Source: Bacteroidales bacterium (GTDB lineage Bacteria; Bacteroidota; Bacteroidia; Bacteroidales; F082). From it: a DNA stretch of 36,037 nt. The DNA lies in assembly GCA_016282015.1 (NCBI GenBank), contig JAEEJS010000070.1, positions 1-36,037 on the forward strand. The letters run 5' to 3'. Below, piece after piece: positions 24,601 through 33,481 of this stretch. How positions within the stretch are numbered: the stretch's first letter is position 1; every line of letters starts with the position of its first letter. The translations under genes and the position numbers were made by a program. Under the pieces are notes generated by a model that did not search any database, was not told the DNA's origin, and worked only from the letters and a program-made list of their open reading frames with translations.

Positions 24601-26124
24601 TTATTTGAGGCCCTTACACATGTACACAAAGACGTATTTCATAGGTTTTCCGCAACGTTCCACTGCAATTGTGTCGCATGGTATCACCTCTTTGAACAGG
24701 GGCTCAATGTAACGCTCGGGAGCGTAATAGTCGGAACTTTCATCCAGGAACCAATAATCGGCACCTTTCTGAAGCCCTCCCCTGTACTCGTTTATCCAGG
24801 TATATTTATGAATTTCGGATATGTCTCTTATCCCATACATATTGATTCCCAACGGATATGCTACATAATAATCAAAGTTGGCCATGGGGAACCATGTCAA
24901 GCCTATCATCCCGTCTTCAGCCTTCATCAAGCCCTCGTCTATGCTTTGCTGACGAATCTCCTGAAAATCATCTTTTATCGAGCGCCAACCGTATATGGAT
25001 TTGGTGATGTCAGAATCGCCGTAATTCACAGTGGTTTTTGATTTTTCATCAAAATTAAGCGGGACTATGCCTGTTTTTATTTCGACTACTCCCAACACCA
25101 GAACTGCGACCATCAGTATCAACGCGGCTTTAATCGGCTTAAACAATTGTTTTTCAGCCAGATATGCAGCCGGGAAAAGCAACAGCATAGAAAATGCCGG
25201 TGCCGACCAATGAGGCAGGATCGGACGTGTCAGCGCAAAAAACCAAAACACTCCTATGAAAGGCAAAGCCACTGTCAGAAGCAGTCTCCGGCTGGTCTCC
25301 TCCATATACTTGTTACCCTTCCACATAGCGACTAAAGCTATGATTATCAGCACATAGTTGATCGGATTATTATATCCCAACTCTCCTAAAATCTCACCCA
25401 AAAACACTCCCGGTTTAAGGATTCCGAACAGGCTCACCCTGTCGCCATGGAAAGTGAAACTTATGAAGTCGTTTTGCAGATTCCAAATCAAAATCGGCAG
25501 AGCGCACACGGCAGTTATCAGTGCCGCAAGATATAAATATTTGTTTTTCAATTGTTTACGGTCATGCACAAGCACATACAACCCGACTCCCACCCATATG
25601 AATGCCGCAGAATATTTCGAGAGCATGGCCAAACCTGCAAAGAGTCCGCCGAGCAGCATAGCACCGCCCTTCCCTTCTGGAGCTCTGAACGAGCTGAGAA
25701 AACAATAGAACGACAGCAACATAAACAGCATCATCGGGGTGTCTGGCATAATGAAAATGCCAGTGATGACGAATGCGTAAAATGAGGCTGTGTAAAGCAA
25801 GGCGGCATACAAGCCCGTCAGTTTGCCCTTAATAAGACAGCCGAGCTTATATATAATAAAGGTATCTACAGTCATAAAGATAACCGACGACAGACGCAAG
25901 GCAAACTCGCTGTCAAACAATAGGTTAAGACTAAAGATCTGCATCATCCAGCCAACCATTGCCGGATGGTCGAAATGACTCCAATCGGGATACATGGCGT
26001 ATGTCCAATAATAGACCTCGTCGTTGCCGAACTCTATGAACGCAGCCAAAAATCCACGCACTATAACGCTGATTATCAGCAGCCAACCTATGTATTTGTC
26101 GATTTTATTTTCCTGAATTCCCAT
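24601..26124 (-). CDS. GT39/ArnT-like membrane glycosyltransferase
   Basis: Polytopic membrane protein with about 10-12 helices, of the dolichyl-phosphate-mannosyltransferase/ArnT superfamily, which moves sugars from polyprenyl-phosphate donors. The first periplasmic loop carries the conserved acidic pair in EFGNDEVYYWTYAMYP followed by WSHFDHPAMVGWMM, the family hallmark. A second conserved region, GIFIMPDTPMMLFMLLSFY, matches the loop before helix 5. The C-terminal ~130 residues are soluble and probably periplasmic. Length is 507 residues. It overlaps the upstream PHP-like gene by 20 bases, so it is the last of a three-gene operon. Acceptor and sugar are unknown. Confidence 0.88.
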   Translation of the reverse strand: MGIQENKIDKYIGWLLIISVIVRGFLAAFIEFGNDEVYYWTYAMYPDWSHFDHPAMVGWMMQIFSLNLLFDSEFALRLSSVIFMTVDTFIIYKLGCLIKGKLTGLYAALLYTASFYAFVITGIFIMPDTPMMLFMLLSFYCFLSSFRAPEGKGGAMLLGGLFAGLAMLSKYSAAFIWVGVGLYVLVHDRKQLKNKYLYLAALITAVCALPILIWNLQNDFISFTFHGDRVSLFGILKPGVFLGEILGELGYNNPINYVLIIIALVAMWKGNKYMEETSRRLLLTVALPFIGVFWFFALTRPILPHWSAPAFSMLLLFPAAYLAEKQLFKPIKAALILMVAVLVLGVVEIKTGIVPLNFDEKSKTTVNYGDSDITKSIYGWRSIKDDFQEIRQQSIDEGLMKAEDGMIGLTWFPMANFDYYVAYPLGINMYGIRDISEIHKYTWINEYRGGLQKGADYWFLDESSDYYAPERYIEPLFKEVIPCDTIAVERCGKPMKYVFVYMCKGLK

Positions 26125-27121
26125 GTCTTCTGACTATAAAAAACCATCTTAAATATGCCAAAACCACTATGATGTAAACCGCCCACATCAGATATGTGCG
26201 GCCCTTCATCACCTTAGCCTTGTCCAAATCAAAGAAATACTGATATTGATGACGTACCAGCGGATTGAGATACAAGGTGTTACCATTGTCAAACTCTATC
26301 TCGGCCCTGATGTAGGTATCGTCTTTACCAAACGGATAAACGCCTTCCGAAACATTGGCCAGCGTCTGCTTTACAATGGCATTCTGCCCAATGAAACGCA
26401 TCTCTTCAGCTTTAGCCGTAACAGCCACACGGATAGTGTCATTTTCAAGCTTAACATATTGCAGCTCAGGAACTTCAGCTAAGTTACCCTTATATTTTAC
26501 AGCATAGGAGTTGCCGGCTTCCAAGGCCTTGAGTATGGCATCTCCGTCATTGTCGGCTATGCAAGCCGTGGTATACTGATTGCCTGTAGCGATAATATTC
26601 ACACGATGACCGTTAGAAAGAGCTATGTCCCAGTAATACAACGAATTATCATTCGGACTCAGAGCCTCCATCACCCGATAATGGTCCAAACGTGTCACCT
26701 CGCCTTGTTTGAATCCTTTTGAAGGATGTGCCAAAGCAACCAATCGGGTCGTCTTTTTCAGTTGATCTATGTTAAACTGCTTATAATGAACGCTTTGCAG
26801 AAACAGATAATCGATTTTTCGTTTTTTGTCGTAGCCCAAGCAGAGGTAACGCGCCCCACCCAGGGCATAGCCGTATTCATACACCTTAACACCCTGATCT
26901 TCAATATTGTCAGAGCGAAAATCCATATAATTCACTCTATTGATTTCGGAATAAGGGTTATAGATGAAATCTCCGTGAAAAGGCTCGATATCTGCAAAAA
27001 TGTATGAAGGCACCGCCAGATATAACACCAGGAAAAACAACAGTACAGCCCCGACTATTCCAGTCAGCGCTAGGTAAAACGGATTACTCTTAACCTTGTT
27101 CCAAAACTTCTTTTCCGCCAT
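26105..27121 (-). CDS. Membrane protein resembling a degenerate PHP domain
   Basis: No named family is certain. A membrane helix lies at ~14-38 (FYLALTGIVGAVLLFFLVLYL) and another at ~308-328, with a large external domain between. The stretch LVALAHPSKGFKQG ... LYYWDIALSNGHRVNIIATGNQY looks like the AHP ... WD-LLs-G-r ... ATDDxH layout of PHP metal-dependent phosphoesterases, but the usual acidic and histidine metal ligands are replaced (GNQY). The N-terminal HxHT-like motif is also absent (FHGDF). I infer a pseudo-enzyme with a structural or binding role. Length is 338 residues. It starts one base after the methyltransferase gene ends and overlaps the GT39 gene. Confidence 0.6.
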   Translation of the reverse strand: MAEKKFWNKVKSNPFYLALTGIVGAVLLFFLVLYLAVPSYIFADIEPFHGDFIYNPYSEINRVNYMDFRSDNIEDQGVKVYEYGYALGGARYLCLGYDKKRKIDYLFLQSVHYKQFNIDQLKKTTRLVALAHPSKGFKQGEVTRLDHYRVMEALSPNDNSLYYWDIALSNGHRVNIIATGNQYTTACIADNDGDAILKALEAGNSYAVKYKGNLAEVPELQYVKLENDTIRVAVTAKAEEMRFIGQNAIVKQTLANVSEGVYPFGKDDTYIRAEIEFDNGNTLYLNPLVRHQYQYFFDLDKAKVMKGRTYLMWAVYIIVVLAYLRWFFIVRRHGNSGK

Positions 27122-27122
27122 G

Positions 27123-28019
27123 TCAAGCCTGTTTTATAAGACGTTTTATCTTCATCCTGAAATCCCAGGGAAGCCCTTGTATTATAAACTGGATGATATT
27201 GTATTTCCAATATAAAAACTTCATTTTCAATCGTTTGCCAAACGGAAGACTTTTCATCGTTTGCTTAAGCATGTCTTCAGTAAGAAAACCGTTGCCGTCG
27301 TCGCCTGTCAAGTTGCTTGGCACACCGTCTGTCTTGGTAATCACAGCTATCACGTGGCCCGACTCTGCTTTAGCGGTTTCAACCTCGGCAAAGCCCGCCA
27401 AAAGTGAGGCGACATCATAACGTTCAGTTTTATTCCAAATTGTCAACTTACCGTCTTCTTCGCAAATATTGAACTGATGGAAGCCCTTGTAATGCTCTGT
27501 CTCAGCCTCATTGGGATGATGGTTCAGGTAAAGCTTGCCTCCAATCTTCAGTGTATCAAGCGCTTCATAAATTCCTTTCAGTGGATTTGAAGAATGATCC
27601 AAGGCATTTTGGATGATGACCAAATCCACATCATGTTTTGTATAGAAGGCCGACAGATACTCCATCATGCCGTAGTCGATTTGCGGCAGATTTTTACGGT
27701 ATTTTTTTAAAATTCTGTTGAAAAACGGCGCCAGCGGATCGACATAATGTATGTCCAAAGGAGTTTTTTCATTGTTTTTCCTGAAATAATTGCCAGTGGC
27801 ATAGCTCATGCCGGCACCCACGTCCAAAACCATTGGATTATCATGATTTTCAAGGAATTGCAGTGCATCGAAGGATTCCAATTCGACGTAATCGCCGTAA
27901 TGCGACCACTTCATAAGGCCGTCGAACGGACGTTTCCAACGATAGACGTTGTTCCAAAACGCCAGTTCGTAAGGTATGCCTTCAATCCACTTCTGAATAT
28001 TTGAATCTTTCAAAGCCAT
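27123..28019 (-). CDS. Class I SAM-dependent methyltransferase
   Basis: The fold is seen from the SAM motif MVLDVGAGMSYATGNYF (about residues 63-79), IHYVDPLAP at the end of strand 2, and VDLVIIQNALDHSSNPL, a motif II/III arrangement typical of small-molecule or sugar methyltransferases. The C-terminal ~45 residues are basic and amphipathic (LPFGKRLKMKFLYWKYNIIQFI), suggesting membrane contact. Length is 298 residues. It is the first gene of the operon with the PHP-like protein and the GT39 glycosyltransferase, so a role in methylating a glycan or lipid-linked sugar is plausible, though only inferred. Confidence 0.83.
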   Translation of the reverse strand: MALKDSNIQKWIEGIPYELAFWNNVYRWKRPFDGLMKWSHYGDYVELESFDALQFLENHDNPMVLDVGAGMSYATGNYFRKNNEKTPLDIHYVDPLAPFFNRILKKYRKNLPQIDYGMMEYLSAFYTKHDVDLVIIQNALDHSSNPLKGIYEALDTLKIGGKLYLNHHPNEAETEHYKGFHQFNICEEDGKLTIWNKTERYDVASLLAGFAEVETAKAESGHVIAVITKTDGVPSNLTGDDGNGFLTEDMLKQTMKSLPFGKRLKMKFLYWKYNIIQFIIQGLPWDFRMKIKRLIKQA

Positions 28020-28036
28020 CTCAAAAAATCATGATG

Positions 28037-28044
28037 CAAAGTTA
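28037..28044 (-). promoter_or_regulatory. -7 element for methyltransferase operon
   Basis: Minus strand reads TAACTTTG, 17 bases before the start codon at 28019. It is divergent from the sufB promoter 40 bases away. Confidence 0.55.
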
Positions 28045-28084
28045 AAGATTTTTAACAAATAAACGCCATTTCGATAAAATTTTG

Positions 28085-28092
28085 TATTTTTG
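28085..28092 (+). promoter_or_regulatory. -7 element for sufBCD
   Basis: TATTTTTG fits TAnnTTTG, 28 bases before the sufB ATG at 28121. It overlaps the TTG alternative start at 28082, which argues against that start. No IscR- or Fur-like operator is evident by eye. Confidence 0.6.
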
Positions 28093-28120
28093 CAAATTAA
28101 TATTTTTAGCAGTTTTAAAT

Positions 28121-29569
28121 ATGGATTCAAATCCAAAGGAAAATATAATTGAAGAAGTAACGAATAAGGATTACGAATTCGGTTTTGTGACCGATATCGA
28201 GACCGATTTCATCCCGAAAGGCCTGAATGAGGACATTATTCGCCTTATTTCGAAGAAGAAAGAGGAGCCTGAGTGGCTGTTGGATTTCCGTTTGAAGGCG
28301 TTCCGTCACTGGCAGACGCTGAAGATGCCTACATGGGCGCATCTCACCATCCCACCAATTGATTTTCAAGATATTATATATTATGCCGCGCCAAAACAGC
28401 GCAAGGCAAAGAGTTTGGATGAGGTCGACCCGGAGCTTTTGGCAACCTTCGACAAGCTTGGAATATCGCTCGACGAGCAGAAAAAGCTCTCTGGAGTGGC
28501 TGTCGACGCTGTGATGGACTCCACTTCAGTAAAGACCACGTTCCAGGAGACGCTTTCAAAGCATGGCATCATATTCATGTCGTTCAGCGAGGCGGTTAAA
28601 CAGCATCCTGAACTGGTTAAGAAATATCTCGGCAAGGTCGTTCCTTACACCGACAACTTCTTCGCGGCTTTGAACTCGGCAGTGTTCAGCGACGGCTCGT
28701 TCTGCTATGTGCCGAAAGGCGTGCGCTGCCCTATCGAACTCTCCACATACTTCAGAATTAACGCGGCCAACACTGGTCAATTCGAAAGAACTTTGATTGT
28801 CGCCGATGAAGGCGCATACGTGAGCTACATGGAGGGCTGCACCGCCCCGCAACGCGATGAGAATCAGTTACATGCGGCTATTGTGGAAATCATTTCAGAG
28901 AAAGATGCTGAAGTGAAATATTCAACAGTTCAGAACTGGTATCCGGGCGATAAGGACGGCAAAGGCGGCATTTACAACTTCGTCACAAAACGCGGCATCT
29001 GCCGCGGCGACAACGCCAAGATTTCGTGGACACAAGTCGAGACAGGCTCTGCCATCACTTGGAAATACCCGAGCTGCATACTGAAAGGTGACAACACTGT
29101 GGCTGAGTTCTATTCAGTGGCAGTCACAAATAACTATCAGCAAGCCGACACCGGCACAAAGATGATTCACATCGGCAAAAACAGCCGTTCGACAATCATC
29201 TCGAAAGGTATCTCGGCAGGTCACAGCCAAAACGGTTATCGTGGTTTGGTGAAAGTCGTTCCTGAAGCATCGAACTGCCGTAACTTCTCGCAATGCGACT
29301 CTTTGCTGTTGGGCGACCAATGCGGCGCGCACACCTGGCCTTACGTGGAATGCGGCAACGACAGCAGCATACTCGAACACGAGGCCACCACATCGAAGAT
29401 TTCAGAGGACCAGCTGTTCTACTGCAACCAACGCGGCATCCCGACAGAGAAAGCTATCGGCTTGATTGTCAACGGATACGCCAAGGATGTCTTGAACAAG
29501 CTGCCGATGGAGTTTGCAGTCGAAGCGCAGAAATTACTCTCTATTACATTAGAAGGATCAGTTGGATAA
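28121..29569 (+). CDS. sufB: Fe-S cluster assembly scaffold SufB
   Basis: Core scaffold of the SufBCD complex on which Fe-S clusters are built. The start chosen is the ATG at 28121 ([13 protein letters not shown]), because the longer frame would begin inside the promoter. The helical N-terminal region is followed by a beta-helix core and the conserved C-terminal region [19 protein letters not shown] with PYVECGN and [17 protein letters not shown]. The cysteine in GDQCGAH aligns with the E. coli residue Cys405 that receives sulfur. Length is 482 residues, normal for the family. sufC begins 16 bases downstream. Confidence 0.96.
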   Translation: MDSNPKENIIEEVTNKDYEFGFVTDIETDFIPKGLNEDIIRLISKKKEEPEWLLDFRLKAFRHWQTLKMPTWAHLTIPPIDFQDIIYYAAPKQRKAKSLDEVDPELLATFDKLGISLDEQKKLSGVAVDAVMDSTSVKTTFQETLSKHGIIFMSFSEAVKQHPELVKKYLGKVVPYTDNFFAALNSAVFSDGSFCYVPKGVRCPIELSTYFRINAANTGQFERTLIVADEGAYVSYMEGCTAPQRDENQLHAAIVEIISEKDAEVKYSTVQNWYPGDKDGKGGIYNFVTKRGICRGDNAKISWTQVETGSAITWKYPSCILKGDNTVAEFYSVAVTNNYQQADTGTKMIHIGKNSRSTIISKGISAGHSQNGYRGLVKVVPEASNCRNFSQCDSLLLGDQCGAHTWPYVECGNDSSILEHEATTSKISEDQLFYCNQRGIPTEKAIGLIVNGYAKDVLNKLPMEFAVEAQKLLSITLEGSVG

Positions 29570-29585
29570 TAAAAATAATCAATAT

Positions 29586-30338
29586 ATGTTACTGAATATC
29601 AAGAATTTACATGTCTCAATCGGAGGCAAGGAAATATTAAAAGGCTTCAACCTCGGAGTTAACGAGGGCGAGATTCACGCCATCATGGGTCCTAACGGAA
29701 CAGGCAAGAGCACCTGGGCAGCCGCCGTCACAGGACGCGAGGGTTATGAGATCACCGAAGGCGAGATCTGGTACAAAGGTCAGAACATCGTCGGCATGCC
29801 ACCAGAGGAACGCGCTAACCTTGGCATCTTCCTGAGTTTCCAGTATCCAGTGGAGATCCCAGGCGTTTCGATGCAGAACTTCATGCGCACAGCCGTCAAC
29901 TCGAAGCGTGAATATCAAGGACTTCCACCGATGTCAATGATAGAGTTCACCAAGATGATGAAGCAGAAGCAGGCCATGGTGGAAATCACCGAGAAACTGC
30001 AGAACCGCTATGTCAACGTGGGCTTTTCGGGTGGCGAGAAGAAGAAAAACGAGATCTTCCAAATGGCTATGCTCGAACCGGAACTCTCCATACTCGACGA
30101 GACCGACTCAGGACTGGATATCGACGCTTTGCGTATCGTGGCAAACGGCGTCAATCAGCTTCACAACGAGCACAACGCCTTTGTGGTAATCACTCACTAT
30201 CAACGACTTCTGGACTATATCGTGCCTGATTTCGTGCATGTGATGTACGACGGCCGCATAGTGAAGTCGGGCGACAAGAAACTCGCACTCGAGCTTGAAG
30301 AGAAGGGTTACGAATGGGTTAAAGAACTGAAACTCTAA
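29586..30338 (+). CDS. sufC: Fe-S cluster assembly ATPase SufC
   Basis: ABC-type ATPase of the SufBCD complex. The start chosen is the ATG at 29586 (MLLNIKNLHVSIGGKEIL); a TTG eight codons earlier overlaps the end of sufB and is less likely. Walker A is GPNGTGKST, the signature is VGFSGGEKKKNEI, and Walker B/D-loop is LSILDETDSGLDIDAL, all typical of SufC. Length is 250 residues. It is followed by sufD after 11 bases. Confidence 0.97.
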   Translation: MLLNIKNLHVSIGGKEILKGFNLGVNEGEIHAIMGPNGTGKSTWAAAVTGREGYEITEGEIWYKGQNIVGMPPEERANLGIFLSFQYPVEIPGVSMQNFMRTAVNSKREYQGLPPMSMIEFTKMMKQKQAMVEITEKLQNRYVNVGFSGGEKKKNEIFQMAMLEPELSILDETDSGLDIDALRIVANGVNQLHNEHNAFVVITHYQRLLDYIVPDFVHVMYDGRIVKSGDKKLALELEEKGYEWVKELKL

Positions 30339-30349
30339 CACTTACGACC

Positions 30350-31183
30350 ATGGCTTATCTCGAAAACAACATAACGGTCGGAAAGAATCAGAGTCGGCAG
30401 CTCGTGCTATTGGACGACAGCAGTCATCTGCAGTCGAACGAGGAGCAGTGCGACATAGTGATGGAGGAAAACTCCACGCTTGAGTTGTACAGGATTCAGA
30501 ACCTCAACGACGATTCCCATCTGACCACTCACATCAACATACAGCAGGCCGCCAACAGCAGCGTACACTTCGTGTTGGTGACGTTCAACACAGGCTATGT
30601 GCAGAACAACATCAATGTTGACCTCAACGGCGAGGATGCCGACCTCCAGATTTACGGTCTGTACCTGCTCGACAAGAAACAGCACGTCGAGAATCTCATG
30701 AAAATCAACCATAACGTGCCCAACTGCAGCAGCAATGAGAAGTTCAAAGGCATTTTGGACGACGAGGCATCGGCAGTGTTCAACGGTCATGTGATGGTGG
30801 CACCGCACGCGCAGAAAACCAATGCATATCAGAACAACAGCAACATAATTCTCACCGACAAGGCCAAGATCAACACCATGCCATTCCTTGAGATTTATGC
30901 TGACGACGTGAAATGTTCACACGGCACCTCCACCGGTCAGCTCGACCAGGATGCCATGTTCTACATGCGCCAGCGCGGCATCAAGAAAGAAGATGCCAGA
31001 ATGCTTCTGATGTATGCTTTTGCCGCTGAAATCAGCAACCATATCAAGATTGAAAGCGTCCACGACAGCATAGACGACATGATAAAACGCCGCCTGAAAG
31101 GCGAACTCTCAAGTTGCGACACCTGCATCTTCCAGTGCAGCAACAAAGAGAAGGTTTTTAAAATTGATTTAAGTAAAATATAA
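30350..31183 (+). CDS. sufD: Short SufD, Fe-S cluster assembly protein
   Basis: Partner of SufB in the SufBC2D complex. Only the beta-helix core and C-terminal region are present: NEKFKGILDDEASAVFNGH, VAPHAQKTNAYQ, NNSNIILTDKAKINTMPFLEIYADDVKCSHGTSTGQLD and the MFYMRQRGI segment are all typical SufD. The N-terminal helical domain of roughly 150 residues found in usual SufD (~420-450 residues) is missing; length here is 277. The start at 30350 has a normal 11-base gap after sufC, and no frameshifted remnant is visible in between, so the short form looks genuine. The C-terminus has a CxxCxxxC pattern (CDTCIFQC). Confidence 0.92.
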   Translation: MAYLENNITVGKNQSRQLVLLDDSSHLQSNEEQCDIVMEENSTLELYRIQNLNDDSHLTTHINIQQAANSSVHFVLVTFNTGYVQNNINVDLNGEDADLQIYGLYLLDKKQHVENLMKINHNVPNCSSNEKFKGILDDEASAVFNGHVMVAPHAQKTNAYQNNSNIILTDKAKINTMPFLEIYADDVKCSHGTSTGQLDQDAMFYMRQRGIKKEDARMLLMYAFAAEISNHIKIESVHDSIDDMIKRRLKGELSSCDTCIFQCSNKEKVFKIDLSKI

Positions 31184-31188
31184 TTTCA

Positions 31189-31196
31189 TATATTTG
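31189..31196 (+). promoter_or_regulatory. -7 element for the lipoprotein inside the suf cluster
   Basis: TATATTTG fits TAnnTTTG, with TTG at 31164-31166 as a possible -33 element 22 bases upstream. It lies five bases after sufD ends and 30 bases before the lipoprotein start. Confidence 0.6.
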
Positions 31197-31226
31197 CGGA
31201 ATATTTAACACTATAATAATAAAACT

Positions 31227-31763
31227 ATGAAAAACATCTACAAGCAGAGCACAGTTCTCTTCATGGCATTAGCAGTTATTGCCATGATTCTTACAGGATG
31301 CAAGAAAAGTGATTCAAACAATGGCGGCGGAGACACCCCTGTCCCACCGACAATCAACTATGGAACTATCACCTTTGGTAACCAGTCATTTACAATTTCT
31401 CATAGCGGCTATACTGTCGACTATGACGAAGATCTACAAGAAAACATCGTCGGTATCGGATTAGCTACAGCTGATGACGAAAAGGGAGCAGCAATAGCAA
31501 TTCCATTTTACTCGACAGTTCCTACCGGACAGTTTTCAATCGTAATATCAGAAACTCCAGAGGAGGGTGATGCCGGATTGGCAATTGTGTTAGATTCAAA
31601 TCCAGCGTACATCGCTACACAAGGATCAATCACTATCAACCAAAACGGCAACAACTACACTATTGATGCAAGCGGTTCATCAATGGCATTGTCAGGAGGT
31701 GATGTAAAATCTTTCACAGTGCATTTCACCGGACCGTTACCGTATTACGAAGACGAAGATTAA
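31227..31763 (+). CDS. Small lipoprotein of unknown function within suf cluster
   Basis: A 178-residue protein with lipoprotein signal ending in the lipobox ILTGC at Cys25, then a Ser/Asn/Gly linker (KKSDSNNGGGDTPVPPT). The rest is a beta-rich domain with Asn, Gly, Ser and Thr strands, no family recognised. It has its own promoter and terminator and splits sufBCD from sufSE. Its AT-richer codon use differs somewhat from its neighbours, which hints at a later insertion, but no mobile element ends are visible. Confidence 0.82.
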   Translation: MKNIYKQSTVLFMALAVIAMILTGCKKSDSNNGGGDTPVPPTINYGTITFGNQSFTISHSGYTVDYDEDLQENIVGIGLATADDEKGAAIAIPFYSTVPTGQFSIVISETPEEGDAGLAIVLDSNPAYIATQGSITINQNGNNYTIDASGSSMALSGGDVKSFTVHFTGPLPYYEDED

Positions 31764-31778
31764 TATTCGTATCTAATA

Positions 31779-31814
31779 AAAACCATCTTCTCGAACGGGG
31801 AGATGGTTTTTTTT
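31779..31814 (+). terminator. Terminator after the lipoprotein gene
   Basis: CCATCTTCTC (31783-31792) pairs with GGGGAGATGG (31797-31806), with two wobble pairs, around loop GAAC; flanking AAAA and T8 complete an intrinsic terminator. Confidence 0.88.
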
Positions 31815-31815
31815 G

Positions 31816-31823
31816 TATTTTTG
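31816..31823 (+). promoter_or_regulatory. -7 element for sufS-sufE-sufT
   Basis: TATTTTTG fits TAnnTTTG directly behind the preceding terminator. It places transcription start near 31830, which rules out a sufS start at 31813. Confidence 0.6.
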
Positions 31824-31842
31824 CAGATTAAATTTTTGGATT

Positions 31843-33066
31843 TTGAGCAACTTCAACATAAACGATATTCGGAAGCAGTTCCCGGTGCTGGACCAGAAGG
31901 TTTACGGCAAGCCGCTGGTGTATTTCGACAACGCAGCGACCACGCAGAAACCGCTTTGCGTCATTGAGCGCGAGCGCGATTACTACCTGCATGAGAACTG
32001 CAACATCCACCGCGGAGTGCATTACCTCAGCCAGATGGCGACGGAGGCTTACGAGAATGCCCGCAAGACCGTGGCGCAGTTCATTAATGCGAGACAGGCA
32101 CAGGAGATTGTGTTCACCAGAGGCACAACTGAATCGTTAAATTTGTTAGCAACCTCATTGGGACAACTTCTTGTCAGTGAAGGAGATAAGGTGGTTGTAA
32201 GCGCCATGGAGCATCACTCGAACATGGTACCGTGGCAGCAGATGCTGTTCCGCTCAAAAGGCGAACTGCTTGTCATCCGCATGGACAAAAACGGTGTCCT
32301 TGACTTGAACCATTATGAAGAATTGCTCAAGCAACGTCCGAAAATCGTTTCCATCGCTCACATTTCCAACACTTTAGGCACAGTGAATCCTATCAAGGAT
32401 ATGATAGCGATGGCGCATAAATACGACATCCCGGTGGTGATAGACGGAGCACAGTCGATGGCACATCAGGTGATTGACGTTCAAGACCTTGACTGCGACT
32501 TTTATGTATTCTCAGGCCATAAGATGTACGCTCCCATGGGCATAGGCGGTTTGTACGGCAAAATGGAATGGCTCGAGAAGATGCCTCCGTATCAGTTTGG
32601 CGGCGAGATGGTCGACACCGTGAGCTTCGAGAAGACCACGTTCAATAAAGTGCCGTTCAAATTCGAGGCAGGAACACCGAATGTGGGCGCAGCTCTTGGT
32701 CTTGAGACAGCTGTCAAGTTTATCCAAAGCTTTGACCGTCAAGAAGTTGAGGCCTACGAAGACGAGCTTCTGAGATATGCCTCTGAGAAGCTTTCAAGCA
32801 TCGAAGGCATGCGTTTCATCGGACAAGCTCCGAAACGTAACGGCCTGATAAGTTTCGTTATTGACGGCATACATCCTTACGACCTCGGCACTATCATCGA
32901 CAAGATGGGCGTTGCAGTGCGCACAGGACATCATTGCGCCGAGCCGGTGATGACGTTCTTCGGCATCCCGGGAACAGTGAGAGCCTCGTTTGCGATGTAC
33001 AACACTAAAGAAGAAATTGATATTTTTGTAAAGGCTGTTGAAAGGGCAGCAAATATGTTAAGATAG
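31843..33066 (+). CDS. sufS: Cysteine desulfurase SufS
   Basis: PLP enzyme that takes sulfur from cysteine for Fe-S cluster assembly. The start chosen is a TTG at 31843 (MSNFNINDIRKQFPVL), since no ATG precedes the conserved N-terminus and the promoter lies just upstream. The PLP lysine is Lys227 in FSGHKMYAP and the persulfide cysteine is Cys365 in RTGHHCAEPVM. Other marks are DNAATTQKP, EHHSNMVPW and DGAQS. Length is 407 residues, a group II desulfurase. The stop overlaps the sufE start by one base (TAGTG). Confidence 0.95.
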   Translation: MSNFNINDIRKQFPVLDQKVYGKPLVYFDNAATTQKPLCVIERERDYYLHENCNIHRGVHYLSQMATEAYENARKTVAQFINARQAQEIVFTRGTTESLNLLATSLGQLLVSEGDKVVVSAMEHHSNMVPWQQMLFRSKGELLVIRMDKNGVLDLNHYEELLKQRPKIVSIAHISNTLGTVNPIKDMIAMAHKYDIPVVIDGAQSMAHQVIDVQDLDCDFYVFSGHKMYAPMGIGGLYGKMEWLEKMPPYQFGGEMVDTVSFEKTTFNKVPFKFEAGTPNVGAALGLETAVKFIQSFDRQEVEAYEDELLRYASEKLSSIEGMRFIGQAPKRNGLISFVIDGIHPYDLGTIIDKMGVAVRTGHHCAEPVMTFFGIPGTVRASFAMYNTKEEIDIFVKAVERAANMLR

Positions 33067-33479
33067 TGACAATTAAAGAGATTCAAGATTCAATAGTTGA
33101 GGAGTTCTCGATGTTCGACGACTGGATGGACCGTTACGCCATGCTCATCGAGATGGGTAAGGAATGTCCCATCATCGATCCTCAGTACAGAAACGACAAC
33201 TACCTCATAAACGGCTGTCAGTCAAGAGTTTGGCTTCATGCCGAGTTGAAAGACGGCAAGATTTATTTCACTGCCGACAGCGACGCCGTCATCACCAAAG
33301 GCATCATCAACTTATTGATAAAGGTGTTTTCCGGACAGACTCCGGCCGATATCTTGGCTGCCGACATGAGCTTCCTGGATGAGATCGGATTGAAGGAGCA
33401 CCTCTCTCCCACCCGTTCGAACGGCCTGCTGAGCATGGTTAAGCAAATGATGTTATACGCTGAAGTAATGAACAAGTAA
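33066..33479 (+). CDS. sufE: Sulfur acceptor protein SufE
   Basis: Receives persulfide from SufS and passes it to SufB. The start is GTG, fused to the sufS stop (TAGTG), indicating translational coupling. The acceptor cysteine is Cys51 in LINGCQSRVWL, and the typical DSDAVITKGIINLL and MSFLDEIGLKEHLSPTRSNG segments follow. Length is 137 residues, as expected. Confidence 0.95.
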   Translation: MTIKEIQDSIVEEFSMFDDWMDRYAMLIEMGKECPIIDPQYRNDNYLINGCQSRVWLHAELKDGKIYFTADSDAVITKGIINLLIKVFSGQTPADILAADMSFLDEIGLKEHLSPTRSNGLLSMVKQMMLYAEVMNK

Positions 33480-33481
33480 TT

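Noticed and set aside
28082..28120. Upstream TTG start for sufB
   Set aside because: It would begin in the -7 promoter element, and the extra residues do not resemble SufB.
29562..29585. Upstream TTG start for sufC
   Set aside because: It overlaps the end of sufB, and the family start is at the ATG 24 bases later.
31813..31842. Upstream TTG start for sufS
   Set aside because: It overlaps the terminator T run and the promoter; the conserved N-terminus begins near 31843.
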